In this document: one piece after another, positions 19,479 through 28,534 of the stretch
Layout of the letters: each line of letters begins with the position of its first letter
Position numbering within the stretch: the stretch's first letter is position 1
Assembly (NCBI RefSeq): GCF_017498545.1
Contig: NZ_CP071793.1
Coordinates: 4,737,001 to 4,801,000, forward strand
From: Sulfidibacter corallicola
GTDB lineage: Bacteria; Acidobacteriota; Holophagae; Acanthopleuribacterales; Acanthopleuribacteraceae
Reading direction: 5' to 3'
Length of the DNA stretch: 64,000 bases
Made by a program: the position numbers and the translations under genes
Notes under the pieces: model-generated
What the model was told of the DNA's origin: nothing
The model's input: the letters and a program-made list of their open reading frames with translations, nothing else
The model's database searches: none

Positions 19479-20977
19479 CCGAACCTTCCGAGGACGCCTC
19501 CTCGCACTCGGGCGCCTCGCTCCCATCCCTGCCCGTGTGCTGGACCATCGCCGGTTCCGACTCCGGCGGCGGGGCCGGCATTCAGGCCGACCTGAAAACC
19601 TTTTTCGCACTCGGCGTGCACGGCTGCAGTGTCATCACGGCACTCACCGCACAAAATACGCGCGGCGTGGCCGCGGTGGCCCTGACCGAGCCGTCGATGT
19701 TGGATTACCAATGGCAGGCGCTCGTCGAAGATCTTCCGGCGGCGGCGATCAAGCTGGGCATGTTGGGCGATGCCGCCGTCATTCGGGCGGTGGCCGAACG
19801 ATTGAACCAGACGGACGCCTTCGTGGTACTGGATCCGGTCATGGTGGCGACCAGCGGCAGCTCGTTGATGGCGCCGGAGGCCCGTTCGGTCATGGTCGAA
19901 ACCCTGTTCCCGCGAGCGGACCTGATCACCCCCAACCTGCCGGAAGCCGAAGCCCTGCTGGGTCGCCGGCTGCGAACCCCGGCCCAGGTGGAACACGCGG
20001 CCGTGCAACTGCGGGCGCTGGGGGCTCGCGCCGTCCTGATCAAGGGCGGACACGGCGACGCGCCGTTCAGCCAGGATCATTTCAGCGACGGAACCGCCTC
20101 GTTCTGGCTGACCGGGCCGAGGATCGAAACACCCCATACCCATGGTTCGGGATGTACGCTATCCGCAGCCATCGCCGCGGCCGTCGCATTGGGTTACGAA
20201 CTCGCCGACGCCCTGGTGATCGGCAAAGCCTTCATCACCGCCGCCATCCGCGATGCGCGACCCCAGGGCTCGGGTCCAGGGCCCGTGCTGCAAGGCGCCT
20301 GGCCGGAACGAGAAGCGGATCTCCCCTGGATGACCAGCGATGCGGAAAGCGGGCGCAACCGCTTGCGATTCCCCGATTGTGGGCCGCGTCAACTGGGCTT
20401 CTATCCCATCGTCGACCGCGTCGCATGGATGAAACGGTTGTTGCCCCTCGGGGTGAGCACGATCCAGTTGCGCATCAAGGACCTGACGGGTGCCGCCCTG
20501 GAAAACGAAATCCACCGGGCGGTAGAGCTTTCCAAACACTACAATTGCCGCCTCTTCGTCAACGACTACTGGGAGTTGGCCCTGCGGTTCGACGCCTATG
20601 GTGTCCACCTCGGCCAAGAGGATCTACCGCACGCCGATTTGGCCCGCCTGTGCAAGGCCGGCCTCCGTCTGGGAGTCAGCACCCACTGCTATTACGAGGT
20701 GGCCCGGGCCCTCGCCGTTCATCCTTCCTACATGGCCATCGGGCCCGTATTCTCCACCCAGACCAAGGTCATGCGCTTCGCCCCCCAGGGCCTGGCCGCA
20801 TTGGCACGCTGGCGCCGCAGCCTCGGTTTCCCGCTCGTGGCGATCGGGGGCATCAAACTGAACCACGTCGATCGGGTTTTGGCCGCCGGCGCCGACAGCA
20901 TCGCGGTCATTACCGCCATCACCGAAGCCGAGGACCCCGAAGGCGCCGCTCGCCAATGGTTGCAATGCTTCGAATGA
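19475..20977 (+). CDS. thiDE: bifunctional ThiD-ThiE: HMP-P kinase and thiamine phosphate synthase
   Basis: A fusion of two thiamine enzymes in one 500-residue chain. Residues about 18-275 are ThiD, which phosphorylates hydroxymethylpyrimidine phosphate: WTIAGSDSGGGAGIQADLKTF and HTHGSGCTLSAAIAAAVALG are its substrate and anion-hole motifs. Residues about 305-500 are ThiE, which couples the pyrimidine and thiazole: STIQLRIKD, FVNDYWELALRF, GVHLGQEDL and PLVAIGGIKL are recognisable. The GHATPT-type active loop is altered, reading GPVFSTQTKVM. Both halves are of near-normal size, so substrate channelling is possible. It overlaps thiG by 4 bases. Confidence 0.9.
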   Translation: MTEPSEDASSHSGASLPSLPVCWTIAGSDSGGGAGIQADLKTFFALGVHGCSVITALTAQNTRGVAAVALTEPSMLDYQWQALVEDLPAAAIKLGMLGDAAVIRAVAERLNQTDAFVVLDPVMVATSGSSLMAPEARSVMVETLFPRADLITPNLPEAEALLGRRLRTPAQVEHAAVQLRALGARAVLIKGGHGDAPFSQDHFSDGTASFWLTGPRIETPHTHGSGCTLSAAIAAAVALGYELADALVIGKAFITAAIRDARPQGSGPGPVLQGAWPEREADLPWMTSDAESGRNRLRFPDCGPRQLGFYPIVDRVAWMKRLLPLGVSTIQLRIKDLTGAALENEIHRAVELSKHYNCRLFVNDYWELALRFDAYGVHLGQEDLPHADLARLCKAGLRLGVSTHCYYEVARALAVHPSYMAIGPVFSTQTKVMRFAPQGLAALARWRRSLGFPLVAIGGIKLNHVDRVLAAGADSIAVITAITEAEDPEGAARQWLQCFE

Positions 20978-20983
20978 TTCCGT

Positions 20984-22579
20984 TCACCAGGGAGACTGGA
21001 CCCGATCCTTGCCCGGACCGAGAATCTCGCCGTCGGCATTGATCTCGATGCCGTTGCGTACCGGTTCCATGCGGTAGCCGCGCGAACAACTGTTGTCCAC
21101 ACAGATGTAATCGAGACCCATGTCGTACAGTTCGCGAATGCGCAGGTAGCGCAACTCCGGGTCGCCGTGATCCTGGAATCGCGTGTGTCCACACACGACG
21201 CGCCGCAAACCGCTGGCATCGATGAATTCGCGGTACAGTTGCGCGATGGCCTGATTGCCGCGAACGGAGGTGCGCAGGAACTCGAAATCCGCCCACAGGA
21301 AGCCGCCGAACTCCGTGAAGCCTCGTCGGCCGCCGCGCCATTGGCCGATGGCATCGATGATCTCGGTGCCGCACATCCCGGTGAAACTCAGGTCATTGAG
21401 TGCATTGTCCATGACTTGGCGCGCGAGACGGTTACAGCGCTGAACCGTTCGTTTCAAACCAAAGCGCCGTTCGTCCGCTTCTTTGAGGAACAGCCCGCGC
21501 GACAACGAATACAGCGCACCGAATCCCTGGCTGTCGACCATCGTTTGCGGCGAAATGCCGCCGTGGGCATAGAGGTTGTTGCCGTCCAGATGCAGGACCT
21601 TCATCCGGCGGAAAAAAGAACCGTAGTGCTTGCGCCAGACCAGCGAGATCACGCGCCAGTCGACCAATAGCACGTCCACGAAGGGTAGCGGCTTGCCGCC
21701 CCGTTCCACATCTCTGCGCCAAATATTGAAGTAGCGGAGTTTGGGATCGTAACCGCCGAAGGCGTTTTCGGTGAGTTCCTCCGAGAGGCGCGGTGCGATG
21801 TCCCACCAGTTCCAGGCAGTCTGGCCGCCCTCGTACAACGCCAACCGGTCGGTGAAGGCGTTGATCCCCTCCATCCAATTGATGTGCGGCTGCCAGGAGA
21901 ACCCGAAGGCTTCCGCGGCGCGCTTCAGGTATGTCCACAGATCCTCGAGGGTTTCGCCGCGGTAATCGGCCAACAGCGACAAATCCCGTTGGTAGGAGAG
22001 CACCAGGGAACCATAGGGCAACGGCCATTCGAGCCGGCCCGTCCGGTAGAAATCGCGCTGAACCGTTTCGATTTCGTCGCGATGCAGGTCGAAAAAACTG
22101 TCGAGGCTCTGGGGCAGCCCCATCCGCCCGATGAAATCCATCACCTCTTCGAGCGCATGTTCGCTCTCGCTGTACAACTGGTAGGCGGCGTAGGGGTTCA
22201 CGAAAAACTGAAGATTGTGGAGGTCGTGATTCCCCAACAGCACGATCAGGTCGATTCCGAATCGATGCCAGCGCACCTTTTTCAAAAACTGAACGGCGTG
22301 ATAGCCGTGATGGTAGCGATCCACCAAATCGCCCAGAAACACCAGTTGGCAGCGCGGTTCCTGGCGAATCACCATCGTCTCCAGGTCCTCCAGGTGATCC
22401 TCGGTCAATCCCTCCTTCAACACCTGAATCACCCCGGCCACGTCACCGTCGTAATGCAACAACTTCTTTTCGCTCAAGCTCTGCAGCATGATGTCCAGAT
22501 CACCGTGAATATCACCGATGACGATCGTCCGGTGATAGGCACTGCGATGTTCGGGAAGGGTGACGGTGGGTTGATCCAT
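20984..22579 (-). CDS. PPP-type calcineurin-like metallophosphoesterase
   Basis: The 531-residue protein has the metal-binding signatures of Ser/Thr protein phosphatase-like phosphoesterases: GDIHGD (residues 22-27), GDLVDR (83-88), GNHD (116-119), a later AHGGIS and VVCGHT. A two-metal active site is therefore expected. The large insert between GNHD and AHGGIS is unusual for a simple PPP phosphatase. Class III fructose-1,6-bisphosphatase, a distant relative of larger size, was considered, but the substrate is unknown. It converges on thiD/E with a 6-base gap. Confidence 0.75.
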   Translation of the reverse strand: MDQPTVTLPEHRSAYHRTIVIGDIHGDLDIMLQSLSEKKLLHYDGDVAGVIQVLKEGLTEDHLEDLETMVIRQEPRCQLVFLGDLVDRYHHGYHAVQFLKKVRWHRFGIDLIVLLGNHDLHNLQFFVNPYAAYQLYSESEHALEEVMDFIGRMGLPQSLDSFFDLHRDEIETVQRDFYRTGRLEWPLPYGSLVLSYQRDLSLLADYRGETLEDLWTYLKRAAEAFGFSWQPHINWMEGINAFTDRLALYEGGQTAWNWWDIAPRLSEELTENAFGGYDPKLRYFNIWRRDVERGGKPLPFVDVLLVDWRVISLVWRKHYGSFFRRMKVLHLDGNNLYAHGGISPQTMVDSQGFGALYSLSRGLFLKEADERRFGLKRTVQRCNRLARQVMDNALNDLSFTGMCGTEIIDAIGQWRGGRRGFTEFGGFLWADFEFLRTSVRGNQAIAQLYREFIDASGLRRVVCGHTRFQDHGDPELRYLRIRELYDMGLDYICVDNSCSRGYRMEPVRNGIEINADGEILGPGKDRVQSPW

Positions 22580-23307
22580 GGTTGACTCCCGGTCGGAAAG
22601 GAGAAGGTAGCGGTCTCGACATGACGGTTGGCCCTCTCGAATTCCACCGTGTCATCGGGTACTGGAAGTGATGCGGGCGTTCCCATCATGAATCAGACGA
22701 CGGCGAGAATCAACGAGGTTTTTCAAGGAGCGACTACGAAGAGACCGCGGTTCGAGGTCTTGTTGACGTATCGGGAAAACAGGACCCAAGATGGCGGCAA
22801 CACGAGCCGATCGCCGAGAAGGCCAAGCGAGACACACCAGGGCCCGAAACGGGAGAAAGTTGGGTATTTCGAGCTCATCGGGGTTTCGCAGTGGTTATCA
22901 TTATTTTTTTCAAGAACACAAACGATCTTTCGCAAAGCCTATGTCGTTCGTTTTTTAAAAAATTAACTCCAAAGTGCAATAAATTTAAATCCAAAAAGAA
23001 GTCATACGTCAATTTTGAGACTTAAAAAAAACACAACAAAGCGCTATTATGTTCTTCACGATCTGTAACTGCAAGACAACCCGGATTCCATCGAGCATTC
23101 TTCGCACTTGGCCTTCAGCCATCGCCTGATGGTCATGTGATACATGGGTCGTCTTGATTTTGACCTAGACGCCACGCACCATTCTGCCACGATCCACCGT
23201 ACCGTTCCCATTCATCCAGGCACCATCTCCATTCATCGTTCTTGTCCGCCAATCATCGTGGAGCACCCCGCTTCCATTCCGGCATCCTCACCCAAGGAGG
23301 GCGCGCC
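22580..23307. other. divergent intergenic region before the GGDEF/EAL gene
   Basis: 728 bases without a supported gene. The segment about 22895-23050 is strikingly AT-rich compared with its flanks and probably holds promoters for the divergent genes. Short frames in it lack ribosome binding sites and family similarity. Confidence 0.5.
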
Positions 23308-25401
23308 ATGGCAGCAGGTCCGATCAAATTGCTTTTGATTGAACCGAGCCCCGAAGAGAGCAAGGCGTTTCATCGATTCGTGATGGACGAAATGCCTTCG
23401 GCTCTGGTCAGCGAGGTGCCCGGCTTCGAAGAGGTCGAAGCCGAGGTGATCGGTGGCAGCTTCGACGTGGTCGTCGTCCCCCTTGCCATGGTATCGGACC
23501 ATCTGCCGCGCTTTGGCGGGCGCCCACCATGGGCCCACATCATTTTTTTGGCGGAGCCCGGAGCGGAGGCCTCGTTGTACCCGGTCGTTCGGGATCGGTT
23601 GGGCACGGGGCTGGTCAAGGACGGCGAGGGCCACTACCGGCAACAGGTCCTCAACCACCTGAAGGCCTGGGAGCCGGCCCAAACCCAATTCGGGGAGGGC
23701 CGCGACACGCGCATGCAGCTAGCGCTCGAGGCCGGTGACGCCGGCTATTTCGAGGTCGCGACGGACGGATCGCGCGGCTACCTGAGCCCCCGCTCGGCAA
23801 ATCTCGCGGGTTTTCAACCGGACGATTTGCCACCTTTCGACCAGCTCTGGAGCTGGGCTCGAGAGCGGGTCCATCCCAAGGATCTGGAAGGCCTGCTCAA
23901 AGCCTGCCGAGCCTTTGTCGAAGGTACCGAGCACGACTTGGATGCCTCGTTCCGATTTCTGCACAAAAGCGGTGAATACCGCTGGCTGAACGTGGGCGCG
24001 CGGTCTTTTTTTCGCGATGGGCAAGGCCGTCCCCGCGGTGCCGCCGGCATGATTCAGGACATCCACCAGCGCAAGCAAACCGAAGAGATGGTGTTTCATC
24101 AGGCCAATTTCGATCCGTTGACCGACCTTCCCAACCGCATCCTGTTTCACGACCGCCTGATTCAGGCCATGAAAACGGTCGCGCGGTACGGCGGTCAATT
24201 GGCGATCCTGTTCATCGATCTCGATCGCTTCAAGTGGGTCAACGATTTCCTGGGTCACAGTTCCGGCGATCGCCTGCTCCAACTCACCGCGGCCCGCCTA
24301 CAGGATTGCGTACGCAAGTCCGACACGGTGGCGCGACTCGGCGGCGACGAGTTCATCATCATCCTGACCGAGCTCAACGACTCGGGTGGTGCGGAAAGCG
24401 TCGCGCGCAAGATCCTCAAGCGGTTGGCCGAGCCCTTCGAGATCGAGGGCGAGGCGATCCGCATTTCGGGCAGCATCGGGATTTCCATGTACCCCGACGA
24501 CGGCGAAGACGTGGACGAACTGCTGAAGCACGCGGACACGGCCATGTACGAGGCAAAGGAATCGGGCAAAAACGCCCTGCGGTTCTACACCAGCAACATG
24601 AACCGCTGCCTCATGGAACGCATCCGCCTGGAAAAGGAGATGAATCAGGCGTTGGAACGGGACGAGTTCGTGCTTCACTACCAGCCGGTGATCGATCCGG
24701 AAACCAATCGCATCGTCAGCGTGGAAGCCCTGCTGCGGTGGCGCCACCCCACGCGCGGCCTACTCGGGCCGCTTCAGTTCCTGCCCCTGGCCGAATCCAA
24801 CGGGCTGATTTCGAAAATCGGGGTCTGGGTGTTGAAGACCGCCTGTGCCCAGGCCAAGCAGTGGCAGGACAGCGGCCTGCCACCGATCGTGCTGAGCATC
24901 AATCTCTCCAATCGCCAGTGCCTCGAGATGAAACTGAAAGACCACGTCCAGAGCGTGCTCAGTGAATCGGGTCTCTCGCCCAACCAGTTGGCTCTGGAAA
25001 TCAACACCCGCTTCATGATGGACGGCGACCCTCGCTACGAGGTCCTGCGCGAGCTTTCGAGCATGGATGTCAACCTGATCCTCGACAATTTCGGCAGTGA
25101 TCCGGCCTCGCTCACCTGGCTGACCCACCTGCCGATTCGCTCGCTCAAGCTGGACCGCACCTTCCTGCGCCGCCTTCCGGAACAGGCCCAGAACGCCCTT
25201 CTGGCCGAGGCCATCATCACCATGGCCCACAAACTCGACATCGAAGTGGTCGGTGAAGGGGTCGAGTCCTTGGAGCAGTTGGGTTTCCTCGCGAGTTGCG
25301 AATGCGACCTGGTACAGGGATACCTGTTCAGCCATCCGCTCCCCAACCACGAGTTCGAACGCTTTTTCCGCACCCAGACAGGTATCTCGGCCACGGCATA
25401 A
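23308..25401 (+). CDS. PAS-GGDEF-EAL cyclic-di-GMP signalling protein
   Basis: The 697-residue protein starts at ATG 23308 after AAGGAGG. Order: a receiver-like domain (1-120) with no clear acceptor aspartate, a PAS/PAC domain (about 130-260), a GGDEF domain (about 270-430) with the intact active-site GGDEF near residue 345, and an EAL domain (about 445-690). EALLRW, SINLSNRQ, LKLDR, GEGVES and VQGYLF are kept, but the usual DDFG metal motif reads DNFG near residue 592. It may therefore be mainly a diguanylate cyclase with weak or regulatory EAL activity. No transmembrane segment is visible. Confidence 0.92.
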   Translation: MAAGPIKLLLIEPSPEESKAFHRFVMDEMPSALVSEVPGFEEVEAEVIGGSFDVVVVPLAMVSDHLPRFGGRPPWAHIIFLAEPGAEASLYPVVRDRLGTGLVKDGEGHYRQQVLNHLKAWEPAQTQFGEGRDTRMQLALEAGDAGYFEVATDGSRGYLSPRSANLAGFQPDDLPPFDQLWSWARERVHPKDLEGLLKACRAFVEGTEHDLDASFRFLHKSGEYRWLNVGARSFFRDGQGRPRGAAGMIQDIHQRKQTEEMVFHQANFDPLTDLPNRILFHDRLIQAMKTVARYGGQLAILFIDLDRFKWVNDFLGHSSGDRLLQLTAARLQDCVRKSDTVARLGGDEFIIILTELNDSGGAESVARKILKRLAEPFEIEGEAIRISGSIGISMYPDDGEDVDELLKHADTAMYEAKESGKNALRFYTSNMNRCLMERIRLEKEMNQALERDEFVLHYQPVIDPETNRIVSVEALLRWRHPTRGLLGPLQFLPLAESNGLISKIGVWVLKTACAQAKQWQDSGLPPIVLSINLSNRQCLEMKLKDHVQSVLSESGLSPNQLALEINTRFMMDGDPRYEVLRELSSMDVNLILDNFGSDPASLTWLTHLPIRSLKLDRTFLRRLPEQAQNALLAEAIITMAHKLDIEVVGEGVESLEQLGFLASCECDLVQGYLFSHPLPNHEFERFFRTQTGISATA

Positions 25402-25598
25402 TCCGGAATCGAGGCCCCGCCGGGCATCGACGTAAGGAATCAGGAGCGCCGTAACGGCGGTACTGCGGCCAATCGCGGAAATGCGGTTCGAAACTCAAGC
25501 ATTTCACCAACTTCGCGACATAAATAGATAACGAGACCTTGTCCCCCGTCCCCGCTTCGCGACGGACATGCCACGGGTCGAGGTACAGGTGGTCCTTC

Positions 25599-26798
25599 TT
25601 GAAGATCCTCATTGCCGACGACGACCGCATCACCCGCCAGGTGTTGGAACACAATTTGAGCCGTTGGGGATACGATGTCATCTCCGCGATGGACGGTGCC
25701 GAGGCCTGGGATGCCTTCGTCAAGCATTCCGATCTGAACCTGGTGGTCACCGACTGGATGATGCCGCGCATGAACGGCCTGGAATTGTGCCACCGCGTGC
25801 GCGGGGTCAAGCGCGACCAGCACATTCACATCATCATGCTCTCCGCGCGCGACGAGAAGAAGGACCTGCTCAAGGGCATGGAGGCGGGAGCCGATGCGTT
25901 TCTGACCAAACCTCTGAGTTTGATGGAGCTCCAGGCTCAGCTCCGAGTCGCCGAGCGCATCGCCAGGCTGGAACAGAACCTGTCGGAGCGCCTGTCCGAC
26001 CTGACCACCGCCAACGAACGCATGAAGCGCGATCTCGAGGCCGCCGGTCGCATCCAACGCTCGTTGCTGCCCGAACGTGCACCCAACATCCGCGGCGTCC
26101 GTCCGGCCTGGGCCTTTCAATCCTGCGACGCCGTCGCCGGGGACATGCTCAACGTGTTCTACCTCGACGAACACCGCATGGGCATGTACATCCTCGACGT
26201 GTCGGGCCACGGGGTGCAGGCGGCCCTGCTGTCCGTGACCCTGAGTCGGGTGCTGACACCCTTCGGCCAATACGGCGGTATTCTCAAACGTCCGCTGAAG
26301 GTGCCGCCCTACTACGAGGTCCCCAGCGTGGTGGATGTCGCCCGGGAATTGAACCAGCGGTTCCCGGTCATGGAGCAGTCGGGCCAGTTCTTTACGTTCC
26401 TGTACGGCATTCTGGAAATCGCCACCGGTACCTTTCGCTTCGTGCGCGCCGGGCATCCCGGACCGATCCACATTTCCGGCCAGAATGTGGCACTATTCGA
26501 GGAGAAGGGCGGACCGCCCATCGGCATTTTCAAAGATGCGGTCTACCAGGAGGAATCCTTTGAGTTGGTGCCGGGAGATTACGTGCTCACCTACACCGAC
26601 GGCGTGATCGAAGTGACGAACCCCGAAGGACGCATGTTCGGCCTGAACAAGTTGCGCCAGTTGTTGGAGTATTGCCCCTGTCGCGACGCCGAATCGGCCA
26701 TCGACGAAATCCTGCGCCACCTGGGACGATTCGCCGACGGCACCACCCCCAACGACGACTTGAGCATGTTGGGTTTCACCCTGGGTCGCCGGAGCTGA
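25599..26798 (+). CDS. response regulator with PP2C-type (SpoIIE/RsbU) phosphatase domain
   Basis: A receiver domain (residues 1-120, acidic DDD at 7-9, acceptor Asp52 in VVTDWMMPRMNG, Lys104 in TKPLS) is joined by a coiled coil to a PP2C/SpoIIE phosphatase domain (about 165-399). The phosphatase keeps the metal motifs AVAGDMLNVF, LDVSGHGVQAAL and TPNDDLSMLGF. Such proteins dephosphorylate anti-sigma-factor antagonists in partner-switching pathways. The start is TTG at 25599, six bases after AGGTGG; an upstream extension to 25539 is unlike receiver domains. It converges on the PilZ gene. Confidence 0.9.
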   Translation: MKILIADDDRITRQVLEHNLSRWGYDVISAMDGAEAWDAFVKHSDLNLVVTDWMMPRMNGLELCHRVRGVKRDQHIHIIMLSARDEKKDLLKGMEAGADAFLTKPLSLMELQAQLRVAERIARLEQNLSERLSDLTTANERMKRDLEAAGRIQRSLLPERAPNIRGVRPAWAFQSCDAVAGDMLNVFYLDEHRMGMYILDVSGHGVQAALLSVTLSRVLTPFGQYGGILKRPLKVPPYYEVPSVVDVARELNQRFPVMEQSGQFFTFLYGILEIATGTFRFVRAGHPGPIHISGQNVALFEEKGGPPIGIFKDAVYQEESFELVPGDYVLTYTDGVIEVTNPEGRMFGLNKLRQLLEYCPCRDAESAIDEILRHLGRFADGTTPNDDLSMLGFTLGRRS

Positions 26799-26813
26799 GG
26801 CGACGACGCCGCG

Positions 26814-27467
26814 CTACCGCTTGGGACTGACGCTCTTGGCCGCGTTGATGATTTCATTCATGGCACGCGGTTGCTTTTGGTAACGGCACATCATCAATTG
26901 GTAGGCCTTGCCGCCTTCCACCTGCTTCTTGATGTTGATGATCTGAAGATCGATGAGCTGCTGGCTCCCGGAACCGATCGTCACCAGGCTCTGATAGAGC
27001 TTGGTGCCCAATTTGAATCCGACATCGCTGGTGTTGAGGATGGAGATGCCGCCCTCACCGATGTCCCAGATTGGTAATTCCACACCCTTCTCGCCCCGGT
27101 TGGTGGTGAGCAGCACCCTGATCTTCCCCTCGGGAAAAACGTGGTAGCGTTTGCGGGCAGCGGCCGATCCAGCCTTGAATTTGGCGGGAATCTTACAGTA
27201 AAAGATGGGCAGGCCCACTTGATCGGTGCCGGTCTTGATGACCGTCGTCTGAAAGGTGGCCATATTGGCGAGAATGCGCACTTCCAGTTCTTTTTTTCGG
27301 AGCTGGCCTGAAAATCCGGAAATGACGATCGAGTCCCGATACACCCGGCGCAATTGGGAGATGGTGAAATTTTCCTCACCGGCGTAGCGAACCTCCAACT
27401 CCGGCGCCGTTTTTACCAGGTGTTTGAGTTCCTTTTCGATCTTGGAACCGAAAAAAATTTCCAACAT
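26814..27467 (-). CDS. PilZ domain protein with altered ligand motifs
   Basis: This 217-residue protein has a YcgR-like N-terminal beta domain (about 1-100) and a C-terminal PilZ-like domain. PilZ proteins bind cyclic-di-GMP through RxxxR and D/NxSxxG. Here the aligned positions read RKRYH (residues 105-109; second Arg replaced by His) and DIGEGG (135-140; Ser replaced by Gly), so binding may be lost or changed. AGGGAGG precedes ATG 27467; the longer open frame up to 28331 runs antisense to the neighbouring gene and is rejected. The nearby GGDEF/EAL gene supports a role in the same signalling field. Confidence 0.75.
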   Translation of the reverse strand: MLEIFFGSKIEKELKHLVKTAPELEVRYAGEENFTISQLRRVYRDSIVISGFSGQLRKKELEVRILANMATFQTTVIKTGTDQVGLPIFYCKIPAKFKAGSAAARKRYHVFPEGKIRVLLTTNRGEKGVELPIWDIGEGGISILNTSDVGFKLGTKLYQSLVTIGSGSQQLIDLQIINIKKQVEGGKAYQLMMCRYQKQPRAMNEIINAAKSVSPKR

Positions 27468-28005
27468 GTTGGCCTCCCTGGATGTCTGGTGGGCGGCGAG
27501 CGATGAAATCGAGGGATTCGGGGACCGCGCTGTGGAGCCCTTCGAAAAGGGAAGGAGCAAAGACCTGACTCGAGCGAGTGGCCACCGGGTTTCGGTGACG
27601 AGGAACGATCCATAAGGGCCTGAGCCTGCATCGCCGCCACCGCCGGGGTGATCGAACGCGACAATGGCGCCTCCGTCTCGTGCGACCGTTGCAAGGGGCA
27701 AAAGCCCGATCGCGCATCTCGAGTTGATATACCTATCGGATGAAACGCGGCAAAGGTGAGGCCATCGCGAGAGAAAACCTTTGTTGAGTGGGGGTTGATG
27801 ATCGAATTTCGGCAATTCGCCCCAAATTCCGACCTTTTTCCGGGAGGGAACCACCGTGGCGACAGCGACTCGTGACAAGGGCACACTTGCGATCTTTTTC
27901 GATTCTCGGTAAATTGGAAGAAGCGCCTTTTTTGAGATGTACTTCCAATCAGGTATGCCAACTGCCGCGAGCGGCAGGCGCCCGGACAACCCAGAGGAGG
28001 TCACC
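27468..28005. other. divergent region with promoter and structured leader
   Basis: Between the PilZ gene and the acidic-protein gene. It contains the plus-strand promoter described separately, then an inverted repeat TTGGAAG/CTTCCAA (27914-27920 with 27942-27948) and a tight hairpin at 27962-27977 just before the AGAGGAGG ribosome binding site. No gene was seen. Confidence 0.5.
27887..27915 (+). promoter_or_regulatory. predicted sigma70-type promoter of the acidic-protein gene
   Basis: TTGCGA (27887-27892), a 17-base spacer and TAAATT (27910-27915) make a good sigma70-type promoter. Transcription would begin near 27922, giving an 84-base leader with a hairpin before the ATG at 28006. Confidence 0.55.
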
Positions 28006-28533
28006 ATGAGCCTGGGAATCGACGGAACCAACACCACCGCCAATTTGCTTACCAACCTCAACACGGGTAACCAGAACCAGGATACCCAGGAAAGCAACCG
28101 GATCGACCAAAGCGACGATGGGTTGAATTCAGGCCAGGACGAGGTTGAAATCAGCAACGAGGCGCTCAACCTCAGCGATGAAGTGCTGACCAGTCCCCAG
28201 GTCGCCGGCGCCATTACCGCCGCAGAGTTCAACGGCTCGATTCTCAACACGATTTCTTCCGGCACCTCGAGTGACACGTCCTCCGACCTGACGTCGCTGA
28301 TCGCGGCCGACGTCTTTGCCGAGTCCAACAATGCCGAGGCCCTGAACGCACTGAATACCGAGAGCGACGATACCGAGGCCGTCGCGGAAGATGACGCCGA
28401 AGGTCAGGCAGTCGCGGCCACCGACGAGGCCGAGGACACCGAAGCCGCCGAAACGGAATCGGAAGCGGCCGACAGCACCGATAACGAAGGCCCCAACGAG
28501 GAAGTCACGACTTCGATCGACACCCTGGCCTGA
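28006..28533 (+). CDS. very acidic protein of unknown function
   Basis: A 175-residue protein without recognised family. The first half is Asn/Thr/Ser-rich with one short patterned stretch, DEVEISNEALNLSDEV, vaguely like motifs in small flagellar and FlgM-type proteins; this is pattern-level only. The second half is a repetitive Glu/Asp/Ala/Thr tail with almost no basic residues, probably disordered. No signal peptide or membrane segment. A perfect AGAGGAGG supports ATG 28006, and its own promoter suggests good expression. Its neighbours are a PilZ protein and a PP2C regulator, so a role in signalling or motility is possible but unproven. Confidence 0.75.
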   Translation: MSLGIDGTNTTANLLTNLNTGNQNQDTQESNRIDQSDDGLNSGQDEVEISNEALNLSDEVLTSPQVAGAITAAEFNGSILNTISSGTSSDTSSDLTSLIAADVFAESNNAEALNALNTESDDTEAVAEDDAEGQAVAATDEAEDTEAAETESEAADSTDNEGPNEEVTTSIDTLA

Positions 28534-28534
28534 C

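Noticed and set aside
20984..22579. Class III fructose-1,6-bisphosphatase
   Set aside because: Metal motifs are shared by the wider PPP family; the protein is about 100 residues shorter than typical class III enzymes and has no other clear signature.
22628..22966. 112-codon plus-strand frame between the phosphoesterase and GGDEF genes
   Set aside because: No ribosome binding site or family match, and the composition drifts into an AT-rich non-coding stretch.
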